Origin: Physella acuta
Taxonomy: Eukaryota; Mollusca; Gastropoda; Physidae
Reading direction: 5' to 3'
Assembly: GCF_028476545.1 (NCBI RefSeq)
Contig: NW_026732286.1
Location: 62,001-126,000 of the forward strand
DNA: 64,000 nucleotides
This document shows, piece by piece, positions 47,449 through 64,000 of the stretch. Every line of letters begins with the position of its first letter. The first letter of the stretch is position 1. Made by a program: the position numbers and the translations under genes. The notes beneath the pieces were generated by a model that saw nothing but the letters and a program-made list of their open reading frames with translations, was not told where the DNA came from and did not search any database.

Positions 47449-47720
47449 ATTATGCATTAAAAAGAACATTAATCATTTTTAGTTTGTTTCTATTACATTT
47501 GTTAATAGTTTTTGTTTTACCCCATCATATATTCTGTAGTGTGTGACATATGACTTAGTGACAACACACTTCAAAATGTTTTATGACTTAAGTCAGAAGA
47601 CAACATATTTCATAACATCATTTTACATTTTTTTTTAAACAGAAGACTTGAACTCTCCAATGTTAATAAACCAAATAGAAAATTTCAGAACTCTTCAATG
47701 TAAATACAAAAAATTGGAAC

Positions 47721-47806
47721 TTTAATATTTTTCTATACAAGCCTGTTGTTTACAAGGTACAAAAAAGGTCAACAAGTGTAACATGAAAGTAAATAAATAA
47801 ATAAAT
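47721..47806 (-). promoter_or_regulatory. ERCC2: ERCC2 3' UTR: AU-rich element and poly(A) signal
   Basis: Starting four bases after the ERCC2 stop codon, the transcript reads AUUUAUUUAUUUAUUUA (47,790-47,806), overlapping pentamers typical of mRNA-destabilising AU-rich elements. A possible poly(A) signal AUUAAA lies at 47,721-47,726. No AAUAAA was seen close by. Confidence 0.5.
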
Positions 47807-47810
47807 GCAG

Positions 47811-56160
<8,350 letters not shown>

Positions 56161-56564
56161 CTAAAAGGTGAGAAAACAAAACAAAAAAGTGGTTATTTTA
56201 GAAGTTTGTCGATTATGGCATAAAGGATAAGAAAGAAAAAAAAAACAACTACCGAAGTGGTTTTTTTTTTCTTGTGCATCTTCAAATTTTTAAAAATACC
56301 CGACTTAGCCAAAGTAACTAACGGATGGGGGGTGCAGGGTAGGACATCTCAAAGGTACCGTCAACCGGGCATTTGTATAGACTAGGAGGGGAAGAGTCTC
56401 GAGTTCGTGACGTCATTGTGTGTACAGGTCTGGTGGGGGGGGGGGGGAGGGGGGAATCTCTAACTGCTATCAGAGTAGTAAGCATTTTGTTATGGTCACA
56501 GGCTAGGCAAACTACAAACAGCAGTACCTAACTGGAGCACCTGAGCTCCCCGCGACGAATCGAC

Positions 56565-57340
56565 AAGTTGTTTTTTTTTTTTACTTTTTATCAAAGTATA
56601 TTGTTGTTGTTTTTTATTTATTTTATTTTTTACATTAAGCTTATTAATATGACAAAAACATCACAAAAGTTTTGTGACAAAATGAGTCTAAAATCTAAAG
56701 ATCAACAAAAAGATTTTGAAAAAAAAAATGTTATTTCCCTTTTTTTTTTTAAATTTAACTTTTTATTAAGATGCTTCATAACCCATAAGTTTCTTCCAGG
56801 CATCTCTACCGCCCCCCCCCCCCCCCCCCCCCGAACGAAATGAAATTTATATAGAAAATATATACTTTTAACAGTGTCCGCCCCCCCCCCCCCTCCCAAA
56901 AATTTCAAGTCTCCCCCCGGAGAAAAAAGTCTGGAAGAAACACTGCATAAGACACCATGTAGGTGGGATAAATAACGAGGTCACGCCGTACAGTTTTAAA
57001 ACTTTTTTTTTATCTAAGTAAATTGTTGTTTTTTTGGTGTTTTTTTTTTTTTTTTTTTACAGTAAAAATAATATGAAAAAAAAAACATCACAAAACTAGT
57101 CTAAAATCTAAAGATCAACGAAAATATTTTGAAAAAAAAATTAGTGTATGCCTCTTTATTTTTTCGATTTAACTTTTTATTAAGATGCTTCATAACCCAT
57201 ACGACACCATGTAGGTGTGATATATAGAGGAGGTATGAGTGACATAACTTTGATGTCTAGCGACCCCGTGCGATATGTCCTCCCACCCCCTCCTTCTCAA
57301 ACGAGGTCACGCTGTACTACTTTAAAACGTCCAACATAAT
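56565..57340. repeat. Tandem duplication of ~400 bp; one copy carries a MITE
   Basis: 56,565-57,000 and 57,001-57,340 share TCTAAAATCTAAAGATCAAC, TTAAGATGCTTCATAACCCATA, GACACCATGTAGGTG and AACGAGGTCACGC. Only the first copy contains the element at 56,787-56,943. Confidence 0.85.
56787..56943. mobile_element. hAT-type MITE (TTTCTTCCAG family) with empty site nearby
   Basis: AAGTTTCTTCCAGGCATCTC at the left and CTGGAAGAAACACTG at the right; interior C runs, AATGAAATTTATATAGAAAA and ACAGTGTCCG. The uninterrupted sequence CCCATACGACACCATG is seen at about 57,197; here CATAAG appears on both sides, a partial target duplication. Confidence 0.82.
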
Positions 57341-57344
57341 ATAA

Positions 57345-58497
57345 CTTATAAGCCTAGTAAATCTAGTTTGAACTTTAAAAATCTCGAAGGGGGTTTTTTT
57401 TCTATTTTACCACCCCGAGGCGTCCAAGCGAGGGTACAGCAGAAACGAAAGTTACGTAAGAGTGGACTAAAACACGGGCAGAACGAGGCGGGTCAGCCAC
57501 GCAGCAGTCAGTACAATAAGGTCATGGCGACTTGCACGAGATGATGGCCTTCAATGTGAATGTGAGGAGTTAATGTATTAAAGACCCTCAGTTCACTATA
57601 AAGTAGGCCTATGCAGGGCTAACATTTTTAAAAATTATATTTAAAACCATCCAGGAATATTTTCAAATGCTTGAAAGATTACCAGCAAGATCGTATCAAG
57701 GTGTTTTGCTGGCTTCGTTACCTTAACCATAGTAAACCTATCCAACGAATAAAACAACCCTAAAATAAAACTGCAATGTCCTGTGGAGAAAAGAAAATTT
57801 AAACCAGGACAATTTTGAGAAAAAAAAATTAGAATATTCTGGGTTAACACGCAGACGCTATTAAAAATAATTTAATACTGTTGACTGTTGAAGTTTTGGG
57901 ATTAAAATAAAATAAAGACTTAATTTAATTATACAGCTAAGTGGGCTACAAAGCTATCGGGTAGCGAGTAAGGCTTAGGTCTACATCGCGATTTGCTTTT
58001 AAAGAAGAAAAAACCTCACACAAACCGAGACATTGGTCGAGGGTTTTTATTAATATATTTTTATTGTAACTTGACTTCATCCAACTGAATATAGATCTAT
58101 TATTTGTAAATATCTACGGCAGACTTCGGAGTAAACTAACAAGCTCAAAGGGAAATCACTGTTAAAATACAGGGGGGAAATGTTTTTAGTCCCAGTTTTA
58201 TAAAAAACGCAGAGCATGTGTACTAAATAAAAACATCCAATTGAAATGAATGTCAAATCTGTGTCACAAAAGCCAATGAAACAAAAGATAAAATAAGCTT
58301 ATCCAATCAGATATAAGGACACAAAAAATAAAAAAATGTATTTTTTTTCCGTCACTTGAAAAAAGTTGGAATAAAAAAAAAAATTCTAGGTTGGCAAAAC
58401 ACATGGAAATAACTGCACTGTCAAAAAACGTAGCTCCAGTGGACAGTCCGTGTTCAAAAAGAAACCTAACAGCTTCTGTTTTAGTAAGTTCACGCCA
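57345..58497. other. Upstream region of the homeobox gene
   Basis: No ERCC2 exon is found. Possible core-promoter words for the plus-strand gene are TTATAAAA at about 58,198 and CCAAT at about 58,239, 58,272 and 58,304, but no start site can be fixed. An ATG at 58,403 out of frame with the main start could act as an upstream ORF if transcribed. Confidence 0.3.
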
Positions 58498-58720
58498 ATG
58501 GCAGACACCGAACATGAAGCCATCAAAAACATCGAACAGCAGAAGACCAACGTCGACACCAAGTCTAAAACGAATTTCAAAGAGAACGAGGACATCATCA
58601 CCATCGACTTGGACGTCTTCTCAGACTCTGGCGAAGACAACAGCCCCACCAGCCAGACCCAGCATCATCCAGACGACAATGTCCAGTGCCACAACTCTGA
58701 GACGGCCACAGCTGAGAGCC
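58498..58720 (+). CDS. Homeobox gene exon 1
   Basis: Residues 1-74 and one base: MADTEHEAIKNIEQQKTNVD, then IITIDLDVFSDSGED. Donor GTGAGT at 58,721. The frame is open upstream to 58,450 but has no ATG there. Confidence 0.88.
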
Positions 58721-61700
58721 GTGAGTCATCGGATTTAAAAATTACTAAAGTATTTTCTTTAGCCATGGAAAATAAAGGTATTTTATTTTTGTTTACAATA
58801 CTCAATACACTACACTTGACTACACACAATCACACAAGGAAAAAATTAATAAAAATCTAGATTCTAGATCTACATTAGTATTATGTTTCCTTCAAATGAT
58901 TATCAGCTGTATTAATGATTTATTAAGTTGTAAATCTTAAATCTAAATTTGTTAGGTTTAGTTACAAAAAAAAAAAAAGATTAATTATTCTTTTTTTTTT
59001 CACCCATAAAAAAGGCTTAAAAAGAGAAAAATAAAAACCAAGCAGATTTAGATATAGAATCTAATTAAAATGTTTGCAAACATTCAACAAAGTTGTTTTT
59101 TTAATACTGTATTAATGAATAGGCATGGCCTATAAGCCTTTTTTTATAAATACATAACATGTTGAACTATATTTATAAATAGAATAGCTTCAATAAAATA
59201 GCATAAATAAAGTAAAAGGTTCTTTTATTTAAGCTTCATGCTTCCTGTTTGTGCCAGCATCATTACCCTGACCCCAATCTTAACAGTTAGATAGGCAGAG
59301 AAAAATCTACCAATGTACTTGCATAAAATACAGAATATCCAAAATGTAGATTAAGTTAAAGGTTTCTATCTTTCACCTCGATAACGTTTTATGTACAAAA
59401 AACAAACTAGTCTAGATTTTAAATACAGCTAGATAAAAAAAAGTTTAATTCTTTAGGCCCTAAAGATATTAATGAAGGCATTGGTTATCAATAAAAATAA
59501 TTACTTTATTTTAAAGGAGCTATTGTATGAAATGATCATATTTAAGAATGAAAAAATAATTTGAATTTGCATTCAATCTGATACTATGAATTTTTCATGT
59601 CCATCTGTCAGTGGTATAATAAATGTTACAATTTTCAGAATCCCAGGCTAAAAGGATGAAAACTGAAGTGTTAAAATCTTCAAAAAATGATAATACAATT
59701 AAGCAATCTTTTTCTGCTGCATTCAATCCAAAAAATCTACCAGAAGACACCAATGACAGCAGTGAGAAAATAGCCCTACACATCATAGACCTGGACAACT
59801 ATGTTGAAGACAGCAAAGCCATGAGCAAGTCAGAACCAGAGGACAAAGCCAGGCTGGACAATTTCACTGACATGGACAGCAACAACAATGTTTTCGTCTC
59901 CCCCCTGTCGGTGACCTCACTTGATAAGAAAGGTGATTTCCTTTCGCAAAAACTTCTACAGATAAAAGAAGAACAAAATTTTGACTGCGGCCCTGATTAT
60001 GACACTCAACCTGTATCTGGTGATATCTCATCAAGTGGTTTGAAAGCTCAGCAAACACTGTCAGCCTTGGATGAGGTTTTTGGAAATGACCACTATGAAA
60101 ACATTGAGTTCAGCACAATCTTTTCATCACTGGACGAGTACCACCAGTCCTGTGAGGATGCGGGTGTGTACTCGGCTGATTCTCACGCCCACGACAGCTC
60201 AAACATTGAGACCTACAGCTTTTCAATCACAGACCTTGACAACCAAAACTTCAAACCTTTCGAGTCTGACAGCGGGATGTTTGATTCAAATCATTCCTTG
60301 CCCATGCCAAACCAAAACCTGTATGCAGTACAGATAAACGACCAGCACCCTCAAAGTGGCAGACTTGCAGACTGCGAGGTAGGGGTAAAATCTCAAGTAG
60401 TTATGAAAACAGAAAAGGTTGAGACATCTGGCTTAGAGAGCTGCACCTTCTCCAACATCCAGCCCAGTCTGGCTGAGGACAGTTATCAGTTTACCAATGC
60501 CTGGCAGCCAACAGTACCATCACAGAGTACCATGCAGGTCTACCGGAAAACCCCACCCATCACTGCAACACCAAACCCAACCACCTGTCACTACGCTGAT
60601 GGTTTCCCAGACACAGCAAACCGTGACGCAGTGTTCTACGACTGCTGCGCTTATGACCACTGCGGGCAGTATGCACATCATGACAATTACTATTTCCAGA
60701 ATGCCCCGGGCATTATGCCCAACACTTACTCAGACTGGAGCCAGGTGTCTCCCAGCACGAGCGTCCATGACGCTGCCACTTCACAACTCCGGCATGGTAT
60801 GGACGCCACCTTTTGGCCAGGTCCTTCCAACAGAAATGACATGGCAGCGCCAGAACTGGACCAGATCTTGCAGATTGAAACTAACGAGGAAGACGAGGAA
60901 ACTGATGATGCTGACGAATGCCTTGAAATCTGTGATTTCGATGATGAGGAATTTTATGACAGTCCTTTGAGATTATGTGCACAGAAGACACAGTCTTTAA
61001 AACCCGCGGCAGATGCGGTGACGCAAGTCAGGACAATGACTCTGGGGTACTTTTCAGATGACAGCTCCCAAGCAACAACCTGCAGCCCATCCACCCTAAC
61101 CCCTCCTCCGTCAGCGTCCAGCACACCCATTCCACAAGTTGTCCCTGAGGGTCAGATGCTAGAGGACATGAGATTTTACAACCCGTGGCCTGTGTCTTTG
61201 AGTTACGTCAACCCCTCCAACATTCCATCCACCAGTGCCTTCCCACACTGCACACTAAGCAGCGAGTTGTTGGAGACAACTTTGCTCACCCACGGCCTGC
61301 AGCAGAGCATGAGGCGGCCGTTTCCTTCAATGGCAGATGCTATGCACAGCGGCCGCTTTTCCGGCAAGTCCATGTTTAATAAAAAGTGCAGCACCGATAT
61401 CAATCTAGTGCCGAGGCGCTGCGGCAGGCCGAGAAAGGTTCAGATCCAGTCAGATAAAATAACAACCTCCACATCCAAGAACCCGAGGAGCCGACAAAAA
61501 ATGAAAAACAGGTCTGAAGAAACCGGTCATCAGGCGCTGGACCAAGACAGCGTGGATGACGGAGATGAAACCGGGTGCAGTGGGGAGGGTCAGCGTGTGA
61601 TCAGACACAACGAGCCACTGAACCAGCTGGCTATAAATATCATGTCCCAGTGGTTTGACGAGCACGTGCAGAATCCCTACCCCAGCAAAGCAGATAAGGA

Positions 61701-62221
61701 GGACATGGCCAAGAGAGGAGGCATCACAGAGAATCAGGTGAAATGAGGTTTTGTTTTGTACCACAATTTCATGTACCATAATTAGTTGTACCATAATTAT
61801 TTGTGTTTTAATCACTTAAGCTATGTATAAGAGTTTCATTACATGTTTTAATTATTATATTCCTAAATATAACCGGTAGTACAAAGTATGAAAGATTTAT
61901 TTTTACATTTCTCTGGTCTAAAAAAGTTTTAGAGTTCAAGTTAGGAAAATCATCAAGAAAATAACTGTATAAGAGAAGACATCGTTTCATCTTTAAAAAA
62001 AAATTATTTTGATTCTTTAGGTGAAATCTTGGTTTGCAAACAAGAGAAACCGCACCAACAATACAAAACCAAAGGTCCAGAAGCGCGCCATGGAGGAGAA
62101 GCTGAGAGAGCTCTTCAGGAATCTAGAACACAATCACCGCAACCCACAAGCTGATAACACACGCATTATCCAGCAACTGTCCGGTATCATACAGACATGT
62201 CATTTGAAGAAGATGGAATAG
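58498..62221 (+). CDS. TALE-class homeodomain transcription factor, 840 residues
   Basis: Three coding exons: 58498-58720, 59639-61737, 62021-62221 (TAG). Donors are C/GTGAGT and CAG/GTGAAA, acceptors TTTTCAG and TTCTTTAG; phases 1 and 0. The start ATG has a good context (GCCAATGG). The homeodomain is residues 728-790, with the three-residue loop extension (NPYPS) that defines TALE, GIT..QV before helix 3, and recognition helix WFANKRNR (Asn51 = N781, Arg53 = R783; position 50 is Ala). The surrounding pattern is closest to the PBC type (NPYPS..K..LAK..GIT..QV..WFGNKR), but no PBC domain precedes it. The long N-terminus is acidic and disordered-looking, with IDLD-type motifs (33-40, 123-129, 271-276), an acidic stretch (about 488-518) and an AT-hook-like RRCGRPRK (667-674). 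I infer a nuclear DNA-binding regulator, possibly of the spiralian SPILE-type TALE group; that assignment is unproven. Confidence 0.92.
59639..61737 (+). CDS. Homeobox gene exon 2
   Basis: 2,099 nt, residues 75-774, unbroken frame. Holds the acidic region, AT-hook-like motif and homeodomain helices 1-2. It ends ITENQ at homeodomain position 44. Confidence 0.93.
62021..62221 (+). CDS. Homeobox gene exon 3
   Basis: Residues 775-840: recognition helix VKSWFANKRNRTNNTKPK and a basic then helical tail (MEEKLRELFRNLEHNHR), ending LKKME. Splitting at position 44/45 is a common intron site in homeodomains. Confidence 0.93.
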   Translation: MKSWFANKRNRTNNTKPKVQKRAMEEKLRELFRNLEHNHRNPQADNTRIIQQLSGIIQTCHLKKME

Positions 62222-64000
62222 GAGGGAAAAATTCTAAAAAATTTGATTATACAGTTGTTGTATTTAAAAAAATAATCAATTCGTTAATTTATTTACTTTC
62301 TCTCCCCTTACTTTCCATTTTTTAAATTATCAGCAACTGAAAAAAAAACTAACCAAATTACAAGTAAATTTTTAAATGTTCGGTTGCAGTGATATCCTTT
62401 TTTTTTTAACACCAGTAGATTATCTACAAAATTTGTGATAAAAGTTTGGTCATGGTGCAAGCCTTTCCTTAGTTTAAAAACAATCTAGTTAAATAATTTA
62501 TCAGCTCGCTATATCTTTTACAAATGTCAAGAAGCCAAATGCTAGTTTTATGTATCTTTTCTGTGATATAAAATAATTGGAACATTTAATTGTTTCTAGT
62601 TTTGCAAAGCTAAATATACAAAGAAAACAATTAACTAATCTCAGCTGAAATTTTTCAATAATACATTTTGCATTCATTTTTGTAATGTCGGCAGTATTAC
62701 TGTTGCCTCGTACCTTATTTTCACCATCTCACTTTTTAAGCATTTGTCCTAATCTTGTTCACATGGATTATTACTAGAAATATAAAGTTCATTAATTGCT
62801 TTTATAATTTGTCTACTATTTATGTTTTTACAAGGAATAATGATTTTGACTGGAACTTGACTTCTTCACAAGTTTTTCCGTGTACATTTAACATTTTTGC
62901 TTTGCACTTATTTCCTTAAGTGTTTGAGAGTATTCAAACTAAAACTTTTAATTTATCTTAAGAGCCAATCCTACTAATATGTATCAATGATTGAAATTAC
63001 TACTGACAGTACTGTTGGAAACTTTTTCTTACAAATTAATTAATTTGTATTAAAATATTTTTTTTTTAAAGCAGTGCTACAATCACATATTTGTATTCAA
63101 GCGATGATGCGATCATGTATTTCTGTTATCAAGCAATGTGATGAAACGAGGTGGTGTACAGATATTTAGTTGTTAAAAACATCTAATTTACTTGAGCCAG
63201 TTTTTCTTTACTGGGCGATGCTTTTATTTCATGTGTGTGTTTCTGTGTTACCATCTTAAGGAAGATGATTGACTTGTTGAAATGTAATCCATCAACTACA
63301 GAACAGGAACATTTTGGTTGTTCCATTTTCTTTTTTTTTTCCGTTGATAAAAACTTTTTTTTTGTAATCTTTACACTTTCTTTGTTTTTAAAAAATTAAA
63401 GCAAAAAAATGAATTAAAAATTTACAATGAATCAATATCTTATTTTCCAAATCAATTGTTTCAAATTTCACGAACGCAATTCTAAACTGACTTAAAACTT
63501 ACTTTGGTTTAAATTTAACCATATATTCTTGGATAGTTAATTACTGTATTTTCAAATAGATTTTTGATGTAAAAGATCTGTGAAAAAATCAAATATTAAA
63601 ATGTTTTTTTTATTTAAAAGAAATTATTGAAGTGTGAAAGCTATTTGAATGAGAACTAACCTCAAAAACACTGTGTACATTTCTACTACTAATGATCTGA
63701 TCTTTCTCATCTAATCAAATATTAAGAAAACCAAAATGTATAACCCTTTTTTATTAAGCAAAAGTAAATATTTTTATGCAAGGATTTGTACATTTTTCTC
63801 AGTTTTCTTCAACTGAGATGTTTATTTTTAGCACCTAGTGTTCCTGATGTCGTAATTTTCTGGCTTGTTGATTCTGTGATCCAATAATTTTAGTAACTGT
63901 TGCCATAATTGTCTTACACTTGTTACCTTATATTAAACCTTCTTGCACTAGTGACTTGCACTAGTGATACATTCCTGCAATGTATAATTTCTCTTTACAC
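62222..64000. other. 3' UTR and downstream AT-rich sequence
   Basis: Very AT-rich, without open frames of interest. Candidate poly(A) signals are ATTAAA words at about 63,397 and 63,932; no clear AATAAA was noticed. No ERCC2 exon is seen on the minus strand. Confidence 0.5.

Noticed and set aside
58391-58738. 115-codon frame overlapping homeobox exon 1
   Set aside because: Shifted frame of the true exon, Ser/Thr/Pro-rich, and crosses the splice donor.
59595-61815. Several minus-strand and shifted frames across homeobox exon 2
   Set aside because: Shadows of the 700-codon plus-strand exon, which is continuous and joins in frame to both neighbours.
62021-62221. Separate small gene starting at 62,021
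   Set aside because: It begins with GTG right after a TTCTTTAG acceptor and completes the homeodomain of the preceding exon.

Overview
The window looks like intergenic and intronic DNA of a metazoan, most likely a gastropod mollusc. The evidence is two spliced genes with animal-type introns, many short tRNA-derived SINEs of a type I associate with gastropods, numerous non-autonomous DNA transposons (MITEs), and a TALE homeobox gene resembling the spiralian-specific expansions. The organism call is an inference.

Two genes can be supported, both in the last 17 kb. On the minus strand, 47.8-56.2 kb holds the last six coding exons of ERCC2/XPD, the TFIIH helicase. They encode 205 residues matching human residues about 556-760, including helicase motifs V and VI, with every splice site in place. 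Its first two thirds are not in the window. On the plus strand, 58.5-62.2 kb holds a complete three-exon gene for an 840-residue TALE-class homeodomain protein. If the missing ERCC2 exons lie beyond 64 kb, the homeobox gene is nested antisense in an ERCC2 intron. If not, the ERCC2 copy is truncated.

The first 47 kb contains no gene I can name. It is a mosaic of: (a) more than twenty tandem-repeat arrays with units from 13 to about 95 bp, several with higher-order structure and several with a 17-bp period; (b) SINEs of two families; (c) MITEs, seven with recognisable target-site duplications and two of them in or beside an identifiable pre-insertion sequence; (d) long G or C runs. A few isolated first-exon-like segments stand out: an acidic exon at 15,458-15,584 (-), a signal-peptide exon at 27,833 (+), and weaker ones at 1,453 (+), 5,899 (+) and 22,008 (-). 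Two CpG-rich patches carry TCTCGCGAG palindromes typical of some metazoan promoters.

A recurring theme is tandem repeats next to splice sites. In ERCC2 a 34-bp array has copied the 5' splice site itself, a 20-bp array fills most of another intron, and a minisatellite lies 9 bp from the last acceptor. The candidate exons at 15,458 and 27,833 also run straight into arrays just after their possible donors. No rRNA, true tRNA gene, CRISPR array, retrovirus-like element or long transposon ORF was seen.
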